Shown one piece after another: positions 1-6,431 of a DNA stretch of 6,440 nt. The position numbers were made by a program, and so were the translations under genes. Below the pieces are notes generated by a model, which saw only the letters and a program-made list of their open reading frames with translations, searched no databases and was not told where the DNA came from. Location: the NCBI GenBank assembly GCA_037190665.1, contig JBBCJT010000075.1, forward strand, positions 1 to 6,440. Direction: 5' to 3'. The DNA is from JBBCJT01 sp037190665 (GTDB lineage Bacteria; Pseudomonadota; Alphaproteobacteria; Acetobacterales; Acetobacteraceae). How positions within the stretch are numbered: the first letter of the stretch is position 1; every line of letters starts with the position of its first letter.

Positions 1-1377
1 GGCGACTACATCACCATCCGCCCGGCGGTCGCCACCGAATGGGCGATGCGCCCGGACGGCAAGGCGATGCGCTTCAAGATCCGCCAGGGCATGCGCTTCC
101 CCTCCGGCGCGACGCTGACGGCGGAGGACGTGCGCTTCAGCATCGAGCGCATCATCCACCTGCAGGACCAGTCGCAGCAGTACATCGCGCATGTCGAGAA
201 GGTGGAGATCGTCGATCCGCAGACGGTCGACGTGGTGATGAAGGACCCGAGCCAGCCGCTGCTGACGATCATCGCGGCCCCTGGCTTCGGCATCCTGGAG
301 AAGAAGGTGGTCGAGGCGCAGGGCGGCAGCGGCGCGCCGGGTGCCAAGGAGAACGACAAGGCCACGCGCTGGCTCGATTCCAACAGCGCCGGCACCGGCC
401 CGTACCGGCTGGTGGGCTGGGAGCGCAACCAGCAGATCCAGCTCGTGCGCAACCCGAACTACTGGGGTCCCGCGCCGGGCTATGAGCGCATCATCATCCG
501 CCATATCGGCGAATCCGCCGCCCAGCTTCTCGCGCTGCGCCGCGGCGACGTGGACATGGCGTTCAACCTGATCCCGGAGCAGATCGCCACACTGGCGGAC
601 AGCCCCGACATCACCGTGATGCGGGAACTGTCGCTCGACTGGATGTACATGGCGATCAGCGAGGACCCGGCGAACCCGGCACTCGCGAAGAAGGCCGCGC
701 GGCAGGCGATCGGCTATGCGATCGACTACGACGGCATCATCAAGAATCTGGCCGGCGGGCAGGGCAAGCGGCCGGCGAGCTTCCTGCCGATCGGCGTGGT
801 CGGCTCGACGGAGGAGGTGGCCCGGCAGGTGGGCTTCCGCGAGGATCTGACGAAGGCGAAGGCCCTGCTGGCCGAGGCCGGGTTGCCGGACGGCTTCTCC
901 TTCGACCTGTCCTTCGCCAATGCCGCCGTGTTCGGCGTGTCCTACCAGTTGCTCGCGCAGAAGATACAGGCGGACCTCGCCCGCGTCGGCATCAAGGCGA
1001 ACCTCACGCCGCAGGATCAGGTCGGCATGCGCACCCTGTTCATCCAGGGCAAGCTGCAATCGGTGCTGACCTACTGGAACCCGCCGGCGGTGGAGAACCA
1101 GCTCTGGGCGTCCGCCACCGTCAACCGCGTCGCCCGGCGCGTGCACTGGACCCCGCCCGAGGCGCTGAAGAAGCTCGTGGACGAGGCGAGTGCGGAGCGC
1201 GATCTCGGCAAGGCCGGGCAGATGTGGATCGAGTACCAGAAGCAGATGGTCGATGCCGCGCATCTGCTGATCCTGATCCAGCCCATCTACCAGGTCGGCG
1301 CGCGCAAGTCGGTGCAGGGCGTGCAACTGACGGCGGCGGGCTGGATGGCCGAATTCGCCAAGGCGCGGCCCGCCTGA
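1..1377 (+). CDS. ABC transporter substrate-binding protein, family 5 (peptide/nickel type), 5' partial
   Basis: This is the periplasmic solute receptor that delivers ligand to the two permeases encoded next. The reading frame is open from base 1, so the gene starts before the window; 458 residues are visible. Against a usual 500-540, this suggests that the signal peptide and a short N-terminal stretch are missing. Numbering from the first visible codon, the family hallmark runs at about residues 19-51 (DGKAMRFKIRQGMRF, then LTAEDVRFSIERI). GTGPYRL and RNPNYWG lie at 131-156, RRGDVDMAF at 180-188 and ARQAIGYAIDYDGII at 233-247. Together these match the SBP_bac_5 fold. The ATG at 46 is internal to the conserved region and is not the true start. 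The gene ends in tandem stops (TGATGA, 1375-1380). The family binds peptides, nickel, opines, sugars and other solutes; the ligand cannot be read from sequence. Confidence 0.95.
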   Translation, partial: GDYITIRPAVATEWAMRPDGKAMRFKIRQGMRFPSGATLTAEDVRFSIERIIHLQDQSQQYIAHVEKVEIVDPQTVDVVMKDPSQPLLTIIAAPGFGILEKKVVEAQGGSGAPGAKENDKATRWLDSNSAGTGPYRLVGWERNQQIQLVRNPNYWGPAPGYERIIIRHIGESAAQLLALRRGDVDMAFNLIPEQIATLADSPDITVMRELSLDWMYMAISEDPANPALAKKAARQAIGYAIDYDGIIKNLAGGQGKRPASFLPIGVVGSTEEVARQVGFREDLTKAKALLAEAGLPDGFSFDLSFANAAVFGVSYQLLAQKIQADLARVGIKANLTPQDQVGMRTLFIQGKLQSVLTYWNPPAVENQLWASATVNRVARRVHWTPPEALKKLVDEASAERDLGKAGQMWIEYQKQMVDAAHLLILIQPIYQVGARKSVQGVQLTAAGWMAEFAKARPA

Positions 1378-1384
1378 TGATGGC

Positions 1385-1390
1385 AGGAAA
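1385..1390 (+). promoter_or_regulatory. Ribosome binding site supporting the GTG start at 1400
   Basis: AGGAAA ends nine bases before the GTG at 1400. The ATGs at 1377 and 1380 share a frame that closes after a few codons, so they cannot start the permease. The GTG is the only start that keeps the N-terminal membrane segment whole and has a purine-rich site in front of it. Confidence 0.55.
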
Positions 1391-1399
1391 CGCGCGCGG

Positions 1400-2413
1400 G
1401 TGATCCGCTACCTCGCAGGCCGCATCGTCATCGCCGCAGCGATGGCGGTGCTGGCCACGCTGGTCGTGTTCCTGATCGCGAACATCGTGCCGGGCGATCC
1501 CGTTATCGCGTTCCTCGGCGACGTGGCCGCATCGAACCCCGCCTTCGTCGCGGATTTCCGCGCGAAGTGGGGGCTCGATCTGCCGCTGTGGGACCGGTAC
1601 TGGATCTTCCTGAAGGGCCTCACGCACGGCGATCTCGGCCAGTCCATCGCCTCGCAGCGGCCGGTGCTGGACGACATCGCCGAATACGCGCCGGCCACGG
1701 TGGAACTGTCCACGATCGCCTTCATGCTGTCGCTGATGGTGGGCATCCCGCTCGGCATCTCGGCCGCCGTCTGGCGCGACCGGCTGGTCGATCACGTCGC
1801 GCGCTTCGTCTCGCTGATCGGCGTCTCCGCGCCGACCTTCTGGCTCGCCTTCATCATGCTCGCGGTGTTCTACGGCCAGCTCGACTGGGCGCCGGGACCG
1901 GGGCGCATCCCGAGCTTCGCCTTCCCGCCCGAGCGCGTCACCGGGCTGATGCTGGTGGACACCGCACTCGCGGGCGACTGGGAGCTGTTCCGTGAGGCGG
2001 CGGCGCATCTCGTGCTGCCGTCGATCGTGCTCGCCGCCGCCACGGTGGGGCTGATCACGCGCACCACGCGCGCGGCGATGCTCGACACGCTGGGCCGGGA
2101 CTACATCCGCGTCGCCCACGCCAAGGGGCTGAGCCGGCGCGTGGTCGTGGTGACCCACGCCTTCTCCAACGCGGTGATCCCGGTGATCACGCTCGCCGGC
2201 CTCGCCTATGGCAACCTGCTGACCGGCGCGGTGATGACGGAGACGGTGTTCGCCTGGCCCGGCCTCGGCCGCTACACCTTCCGTGCGGCGGTGGCGCTGG
2301 ACGTGCCGGCGATCATGGCGATCACGCTGCTGGTCGCGATCGTCTATCTGGTGGTGAACCTGCTGGTCGACCTGTCCTACGCGCTGCTCGATCCGAGGGT
2401 GACGCGGAAATGA
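1400..2413 (+). CDS. ABC transporter permease, DppB/OppB (GsiC) type
   Basis: This is one of the two inner-membrane channel subunits of a peptide/nickel-type ABC importer. It is 337 residues long, a normal length for the family. The N-terminus (MIRYLAGRIV) leads into a first membrane helix at about 10-30, ending in the conserved IVPGDP (29-34). GDLGQSI follows at 77-83. Further helices lie near 102-124, 136-157, 203-222, 258-280 and 303-325. The cytoplasmic EAA loop, which contacts the ATPase, spans about 234-262 (DYIRVAHAKGLSRR onward). The ending ETVFAWPGLGRY (281-291) and YALLDPRV is typical of DppB proteins. The start codon is GTG. The gene lies 22 bases after the binding-protein gene and overlaps the next permease, so the three are very likely co-transcribed and translationally coupled. 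Substrate is unknown; assignment to the B-type rather than C-type permease is firm. Confidence 0.95.
   Translation: MIRYLAGRIVIAAAMAVLATLVVFLIANIVPGDPVIAFLGDVAASNPAFVADFRAKWGLDLPLWDRYWIFLKGLTHGDLGQSIASQRPVLDDIAEYAPATVELSTIAFMLSLMVGIPLGISAAVWRDRLVDHVARFVSLIGVSAPTFWLAFIMLAVFYGQLDWAPGPGRIPSFAFPPERVTGLMLVDTALAGDWELFREAAAHLVLPSIVLAAATVGLITRTTRAAMLDTLGRDYIRVAHAKGLSRRVVVVTHAFSNAVIPVITLAGLAYGNLLTGAVMTETVFAWPGLGRYTFRAAVALDVPAIMAITLLVAIVYLVVNLLVDLSYALLDPRVTRK
2410..2413 (+). other. ATGA stop/start overlap between the two permease genes
   Basis: The ATG of the second permease (2410-2412) overlaps the TGA stop of the first (2411-2413). A GAGGG stretch at 2395-2399, inside the first gene, lies 10 bases upstream and can serve as ribosome binding site. 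This arrangement usually couples translation and keeps the two subunits in balance. Confidence 0.85.
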
Positions 2414-3282
2414 GCGGCGCGGTCTCCGTCGCGGCGGCGCCGCCCGTGGTCATCAGGCGCCGGCGGGGCTTCGGCCGGCGCTATGCGCTGGCGATCGTCG
2501 GCGCGGTGATCCTGTTCCTGTGGGCCTTCGCCGCGCTGTTCGCGCCCTTCATCACACCTTATCCGCCCGATGCGGTGGACCTGCCGAACCGGCTGCTGCC
2601 GATCTCGGCGGCGCACTGGTTCGGCACCGACGCGCTGGGAAGGGACGTGTTCACGCGCGTGATCTTCGGAGCGCGCATCTCGCTCGCGGTCGGCTTCTCG
2701 GTGGTGATGATCGCGGCCGTCATCGGCACCATCCTCGGCGCGCTCGCCGCCTATGCGGGGCGCTGGGTGGAAGAAGCGCTGATGCGGCTGACGGACCTCG
2801 TGCTCGCCTTCCCGCCGATCATCCTGGCGATGGCGATCGCCGCCGCGATGGGCATCGGCGTGGTGAACACCGCGATCGCGATGCTGGTGGTGTGGTGGCC
2901 GAAATTCGCGCGCCTGTCGCGCAGCCTCGTCCTCGTCGAACGCGGGCGCGACTACGTGGAGGCGGCGCGCGCGGCGGGCTTCGGATCGACCTACATCCTG
3001 TTCCGCCAGATCCTGCCGAACACGCTCGGGCCGATGATGGTGCTGATCACACTCGATCTGGGCTACGCGATCCTCGCCTTCGCGGGCCTGTCCTTCCTCG
3101 GCCTCGGCGTGGTGCCGCCGACCGCGGAATGGGGCGCGATGGTGGCGGAAGGGCGCGAGCTGGTGGAGCAGTGGTGGGTCGCGACCTTCCCTGGCTTCGC
3201 CATCCTGACGGTGGTGATGGGCTTCAACTTCCTCGGCGACGGGGTGCGCGACTGGCTCGACCCCTACGCCCGTTCAAGCTGA
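2410..3282 (+). CDS. ABC transporter permease, DppC/OppC (GsiD) type
   Basis: This is the second channel subunit, expected to pair with the DppB-type permease in the inner membrane. It is 290 residues long, normal for the family. A short cytoplasmic N-terminus with an RRRR run (16-19) precedes the first helix (about 25-47), which matches the OppC N-terminal domain. The signature HWFGTDALGRDVFTRVIFGAR lies at 69-89. More helices follow near 92-115, 133-150, 152-165, 205-225 and 258-276. The ATPase-contacting EAA loop is at about 181-204 (DYVEAARAAGFGSTYILFRQ). LSFLGLGV (227-234) and WGAMVAEGRE (241-250) are typical C-terminal family motifs, as is the ending GDGVRDWLDP. The ATPase genes that often follow this subunit are absent downstream; a CoA-transferase gene begins after only 16 bases. 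The partner ATPases must be encoded upstream of the window or elsewhere. Confidence 0.95.
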   Translation: MSGAVSVAAAPPVVIRRRRGFGRRYALAIVGAVILFLWAFAALFAPFITPYPPDAVDLPNRLLPISAAHWFGTDALGRDVFTRVIFGARISLAVGFSVVMIAAVIGTILGALAAYAGRWVEEALMRLTDLVLAFPPIILAMAIAAAMGIGVVNTAIAMLVVWWPKFARLSRSLVLVERGRDYVEAARAAGFGSTYILFRQILPNTLGPMMVLITLDLGYAILAFAGLSFLGLGVVPPTAEWGAMVAEGRELVEQWWVATFPGFAILTVVMGFNFLGDGVRDWLDPYARSS

Positions 3283-3285
3283 CGA

Positions 3286-3290
3286 TGAGG
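3286..3290 (+). promoter_or_regulatory. Ribosome binding site for the CoA-transferase
   Basis: TGAGG lies eight bases before the ATG at 3299, in the 16-base gap after the permease stop. It supports that ATG as the start rather than the in-frame GTG two codons later (3305). Confidence 0.55.
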
Positions 3291-3298
3291 TCCCGCGT

Positions 3299-4906
3299 AT
3301 GCATGTGATCACGGCGGATCAGGCCGCCGCGCTGCTTCAGGATGGCGACACGCTGCTGATCGGCGGTTCCGGCTCCGGCCATGCGGTGCCGGATGCGCTG
3401 ATGGAGGCGGTGGCGCGGCGCTTCGGCAAGGAAGGCCACCCGCGCGGCATCACCAGCCTGCATCCCACCGGCCTCGGCGACCGGGCGCGCCGCGGCGTCG
3501 GGCACTTCGCCTTGCCGGGCCTGCTGAAGCGCATCGTCTGCGGCACGCTGACCGATGCGCCGCTGATCAGCGCGATGGCGCTGCGCGACGAGGTCGAGGC
3601 CTATTCGATGCCGCAGGGCGTGACGAGCCAGCTCATGCGCGAGATGGCGGCCGGCCGGCCCGGGCTGATCACGCGCACGGGGCTGCACACCTTCGTCGAT
3701 CCGCGGCTCGGCGGCGGGCGGCAGAGTCCGTCGGCGAAGGAGGACCTCAGCGAGATCGTCACCCTCGGCGGCGAGGACTACATCTGGTTCAAGCCGCACA
3801 GGATCGACGTGTGCTTCCTGCGCGGCACCACCGCCGACGAGGACGGCAACATCTCCATGGAGCAGGAGGCGGTGTTCCTGGAGATGACGTCGATGGCGCA
3901 GGCCGCGCACAACCAGGGCGCGCCGGTGGTGGTGCAGGTCAAGCGCATCGCGCGCGCCGGCACGCTGCCGGCCAAGACCGTGAAGATCCCAGGCATGCTG
4001 GTGGATTTCGTGGTCGTCGAGCCCGGCCAGTGGCAGACCTACGAGACCGAGTACAGCCCGGCCTATGCCGGTGAGCTGAAGATCCCGCTGACGGACATCC
4101 CGCGCCTGCCGCTGGACGAGCGCAAGGTGATCGCGCGGCGCGCGGCGCTGGAGCTGTACGCGGGCGCGGTCTGCAACCTCGGCTCCGGCATCGCCACCGG
4201 CATCGCCAACGTGGCGGCCGAGGAGGACGCGCTCGACGCGATCGTGCTGACCAACGAGCAGGGCATGATCGGCGGCGCGCCGGCCGGCGGCAACGAGGCC
4301 GGTGCCGCGCGGAACATGGCGGCGATGATCGACCAGCCCTACCAGTTCGACTTCTACGATGGCGGCGGACTCGATCTCGCCTTCCTGTCCTTCGTGGAGG
4401 CGGATGCCGAGGGCAACATCAACGTCTCCCGCTTCGAGGGGCGGATCACCGGTATCGGCGGCTTCGTCAACATCAGCCAGGGCGCGCGCAAGGTCATCTT
4501 CTGCGGCACCTTCACCGCAGGGGGGCTCGACCTTGGCGTCGGCGGCGGGCGGCTGGACATCCGCAAGGACGGGCGGGTGGACAAGCTGGTCGCGAAAGTC
4601 GCGCAGCTCTCCTACAGCGGGCGCTACGCGGCCGAGCAGGGGCGCGAGATGATGCTGGTGACGGAGCGCGCGGTGTTCCGGCTGGAGCCGGACGGGCTGG
4701 TGCTGACGGAGATCGCGCCGGGCATCGACCTCGAGCGCGACGTGCTCGCGCGGATGGGCTTCCGGCCGCGGCTCGCGCCGGCCATCGCGACGATGGACGC
4801 CGCCTGCTTCACCGATGCGCCGCTGGGGCTGCGCGCGCGGGTCGAGGCGCGGCGTGTGCCGCACCGGTCGGCGCGGGTGCAGGCGTGGCGTGAGGCGCGG
4901 GCCTGA
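3299..4906 (+). CDS. Acyl-CoA:carboxylate CoA-transferase, fused alpha/beta subunits (YdiF/Pct type)
   Basis: This cytoplasmic family I CoA-transferase should move CoA between an acyl-CoA and a free carboxylate through an enzyme-glutamyl-CoA intermediate. It is 535 residues long, against about 520-530 for E. coli YdiF and clostridial propionate CoA-transferase, and both halves lie in one chain. In the alpha half, GGSGSGHAVPDALMEAV (22-38) matches the N-terminal glycine-rich motif. GLHTFVDPRLGGGR (128-141) and FLRGTTADEDGNISMEQEA (173-191) are strongly typical of the YdiF group. In the beta half, LTNEQGMIGGAPAGG (317-331) carries the catalytic glutamate, Glu320 (codon 4256-4258). GRITGIGGFVNISQGARKVIF (381-401) is also conserved. 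The usual family end near DAPLGL (506-511) is followed here by 24 Arg/Ala-rich residues. The gene sits 16 bases after the permease gene, suggesting it acts on the imported solute or a breakdown product. The acyl substrate (acetate, propionate, 3-keto acid or other) cannot be deduced. Confidence 0.93.
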   Translation: MHVITADQAAALLQDGDTLLIGGSGSGHAVPDALMEAVARRFGKEGHPRGITSLHPTGLGDRARRGVGHFALPGLLKRIVCGTLTDAPLISAMALRDEVEAYSMPQGVTSQLMREMAAGRPGLITRTGLHTFVDPRLGGGRQSPSAKEDLSEIVTLGGEDYIWFKPHRIDVCFLRGTTADEDGNISMEQEAVFLEMTSMAQAAHNQGAPVVVQVKRIARAGTLPAKTVKIPGMLVDFVVVEPGQWQTYETEYSPAYAGELKIPLTDIPRLPLDERKVIARRAALELYAGAVCNLGSGIATGIANVAAEEDALDAIVLTNEQGMIGGAPAGGNEAGAARNMAAMIDQPYQFDFYDGGGLDLAFLSFVEADAEGNINVSRFEGRITGIGGFVNISQGARKVIFCGTFTAGGLDLGVGGGRLDIRKDGRVDKLVAKVAQLSYSGRYAAEQGREMMLVTERAVFRLEPDGLVLTEIAPGIDLERDVLARMGFRPRLAPAIATMDAACFTDAPLGLRARVEARRVPHRSARVQAWREARA

Positions 4907-4928
4907 GGCAGGAACCTTCTTCCGCGCA

Positions 4929-4971
4929 CGGTCGCGCCACGTCGCATCTTCTGGCATGCAGCCGGCGACCG
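4929..4971. repeat. Weak inverted repeat, 7-base arms
   Basis: CGGTCGC at 4929-4935 is the exact reverse complement of GCGACCG at 4965-4971, with 29 bases between. A smaller hairpin nests inside: CTGGC (4951-4955) against GCCGG (4961-4965), with loop ATGCA and one G-T pair. The two structures share base 4965. They lie just before the ribosome binding site of the next gene. Short matches like these arise easily by chance in GC-rich DNA, so an operator or attenuator role is speculative. Confidence 0.25.
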
Positions 4972-4973
4972 AC

Positions 4974-4977
4974 GGAG
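4974..4977 (+). promoter_or_regulatory. Ribosome binding site for the aspartate dehydrogenase
   Basis: GGAG lies eight bases before the ATG at 4986. This start places the Rossmann glycine motif at residues 10-15, as expected for the family, so the start looks well placed. Confidence 0.6.
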
Positions 4978-4985
4978 ATTGAGCG

Positions 4986-5792
4986 ATGCGCGAGATGACG
5001 GTGGCGATCGGCGGGCTGGGGGCGATCGGGCTCGATCTGGCCCGCGCGCTCGACGCGGGCGTGGAAGGGCTGCGGCTCGTCGCCGTCGCGGCGCGCGATC
5101 ATGACAAGGCGCGCCGCAACCTCGCCGGCTTCCGCAGCGCGCCGCCACTGACCGCGCTGGAAGACCTCGGGCAGGCAGACATCGTGGTGGAGGCGGCGCC
5201 CGCCGCCGTGTTCGAGCCGATCGCCACCGCTGCGATCGAGGCGGGGCGCATCTTCGTGCCGTCCTCGGTCGGCGCGCTGCTGCCGCGCATGCATCTGGTC
5301 GCGCGTGCACGCGAGACGGGGGCGCGGATCGTGGTGCCGACGGGCGCGCTGCTCGGCCTCGATGCCGTGCGTGCGGCCGCAGAGGGCGCGGTCGACTCGG
5401 TCACGATCGAGACGCGCAAGCCGCCGCGCGGGCTCGCCGGTGCGCCGTACCTGGAGCAGAACGGCATCGAGGTGGACGGCATCACGGCCGCCACGCGCGT
5501 GTTCAAGGGCAACGCCTTCGATGCGGCACGCGGCTTCCCGGCCAACGTGAACGTCGCCGCCGCGCTCGCGCTGGCCGGCATCGGGCCGGAACGGACGATG
5601 GTGGAGATCTGGGCCGATCCGGCGGTAACGCGGAACACGCACACGATCCGCGTGGAGGCGGAAGCCGCGCGGCTGACCATGACGATCGAGAACGTGCCCA
5701 GCGAGGCCAACCCGCGCACCGGCAGGATCACGCCGCTGTCGCTGCTCGCCTGCCTGAAGGGGCTGGTGAGCACGCTGAAGGTCGGCACCTAG
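4986..5792 (+). CDS. L-aspartate dehydrogenase family protein (NadX/AspDH type)
   Basis: Members of this family interconvert L-aspartate and iminosuccinate/oxaloacetate plus ammonia using NAD(P). In Thermotoga the enzyme (NadX) feeds iminosuccinate into NAD synthesis. This protein is cytoplasmic and 268 residues long, a normal length. The N-terminal Rossmann domain has VAIGGLGAIG (6-15, GxGxxG at 10-15), and a conserved SSVGAL lies at 93-98. The C-terminal AspDH (DUF108) domain shows VPTGALLGLDA (117-127), RKPPRGLAGAPY (144-155), FPANVNVAAALALAGIG (184-200) and WADPAVTRNTHTI (209-221). It ends with IENVPSEANPRTG (234-246). His219 in the NTH motif fits the proposed catalytic histidine of the family. 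No NAD-synthesis genes (nadA, nadC) are beside it; its neighbours are a CoA-transferase and a membrane protein. A catabolic or assimilatory role, or another amino/imino acid substrate, is therefore possible. Family assignment is firm; substrate is not. Confidence 0.92.
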   Translation: MREMTVAIGGLGAIGLDLARALDAGVEGLRLVAVAARDHDKARRNLAGFRSAPPLTALEDLGQADIVVEAAPAAVFEPIATAAIEAGRIFVPSSVGALLPRMHLVARARETGARIVVPTGALLGLDAVRAAAEGAVDSVTIETRKPPRGLAGAPYLEQNGIEVDGITAATRVFKGNAFDAARGFPANVNVAAALALAGIGPERTMVEIWADPAVTRNTHTIRVEAEAARLTMTIENVPSEANPRTGRITPLSLLACLKGLVSTLKVGT

Positions 5793-5807
5793 CGCCGGAC
5801 GCCCCCG

Positions 5808-6431
5808 ATGCTCGACACCTTCGTCTATGCCTTCGTGGCGCTGACGGTGATCTTTGATCCGCCGGGCACGGCGGCGATCTTCGTCGGCATCACGCCGCGC
5901 GACACGCTGCGCGAGCGGCGCGAGCAGGCGATCCGCGCCACCTGGGTCAGCTTCGTCGTGCTCGCCTTCTTCGCGGTCGCGGGCGAATGGCTGCTGCGGG
6001 TGCTGGGCATCGGCGTGCCGGCCTTCCAGGTCGCGGGCGGCGTGCTGCTGTTCCTGCTGTCGGCGGACATGGTGATGCAGCGCGATTCCGGCTTCCGCGC
6101 CACGGAGAAGGAACGCGCCGATGCGGAGCGGACGGAGAACGACATCTCCATCTTCCCGCTCGCCATCCCGCTGCTCGCGGGGCCCGGCGCGATGACGACG
6201 ATGGTGCTGCTGCGCGGGCGGGCCGGGGACGATCCGGTGAAGCTCCTTGCCCTCGCGCTCGCGCTCGCCGCCGCGCTGGCGCTGGTGCTGGCGGCGCTGC
6301 TGGTGGCGGCGCCGCTGACGAAGCTGCTCGGCCGCTTCGGATCGGCGGTGCTGTCGCGGGTGCTGGGCGTGGTGCTGGCAGCACTTGCCGCCCAGATCGC
6401 GCTGGACGGCGTGCGCGCGGCGCTCGGCTAG
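5808..6431 (+). CDS. MarC family (UPF0056) integral membrane protein
   Basis: This is an inner-membrane protein of the MarC family, 207 residues long, which is a usual size. The family's biochemical role is unsettled; despite the name, E. coli MarC has not been shown to matter for multiple antibiotic resistance. The N-terminal helix carries ALTVIFDPPGTAAIFVGITP (11-30), matching the family's DPxGxxPIF-like motif. FQVAGGVLLFLLSADMVM follows at 73-90. The second conserved block, DISIFPLAIPLLAGPGAMTT (112-131), is the clearest signature. About six hydrophobic helices are visible, near 5-26, 47-66, 71-90, 114-135, 145-167 and 179-198. A charged loop at 91-111 separates the two halves. The start lies 15 bases after the aspartate dehydrogenase stop with no good Shine-Dalgarno site (the gap is C-rich), suggesting translation depends on the upstream gene. 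A functional link to its neighbours is not shown. Confidence 0.9.
   Translation: MLDTFVYAFVALTVIFDPPGTAAIFVGITPRDTLRERREQAIRATWVSFVVLAFFAVAGEWLLRVLGIGVPAFQVAGGVLLFLLSADMVMQRDSGFRATEKERADAERTENDISIFPLAIPLLAGPGAMTTMVLLRGRAGDDPVKLLALALALAAALALVLAALLVAAPLTKLLGRFGSAVLSRVLGVVLAALAAQIALDGVRAALG

Larger units (their letters stand above)
4907..4985 (+). other. Short intergenic gap before the aspartate dehydrogenase gene
   Basis: These 79 bases form the longest non-coding stretch in the window and the only gap large enough for a promoter. I see no clear -35/-10 pair and no hairpin followed by a T-run, so neither a promoter nor a rho-independent terminator can be called. The gap may mark an operon boundary, or transcription may simply read through it. 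Confidence 0.4.

Noticed and set aside
39..485. Plus-strand open frame near the window start
   Set aside because: It lies in another frame within the binding-protein gene, whose family motifs are continuous in frame 1 from the first base.
1375..1382. ATG starts at 1377 and 1380 for the first permease
   Set aside because: Both are in a frame that stops after eight to nine codons and is not the permease frame.
1121..2158. 345-codon open frame on the minus strand
   Set aside because: It is antisense to the end of the binding protein and most of the first permease. The product is low-complexity and rich in Arg, Asp, His and Gln, with no domain.
2520..3308. 262-codon plus-strand frame inside the DppC-type permease gene
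   Set aside because: It is an Arg/Gly/Ala-rich alternative frame; the overlapping frame has all DppC signatures.
3224..4957. 577-codon open frame on the minus strand
   Set aside because: It lies antisense to the whole CoA-transferase gene. Its product is a His/Arg/Asp/Ala-rich chain with no recognisable domain, which is typical of an antisense shadow in GC-rich DNA where stops are rare.
4907..4985. Possible rho-independent terminator after the CoA-transferase
   Set aside because: There is a weak inverted repeat but no tight GC stem followed by a T-run on the coding strand.
4624..5642. Overlapping minus-strand open frames across the CoA-transferase end and the aspartate dehydrogenase gene
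   Set aside because: Both are Arg/Ala-rich shadows of well-supported plus-strand genes and also span the intergenic gap. No family motif or ribosome binding site supports them.
6244..6320. Repetitive-looking GCTCGC/GCTGGC tract
   Set aside because: It encodes an Ala/Leu-rich membrane helix of the MarC protein. Codon preference explains the repetition; there is no regular repeat unit.
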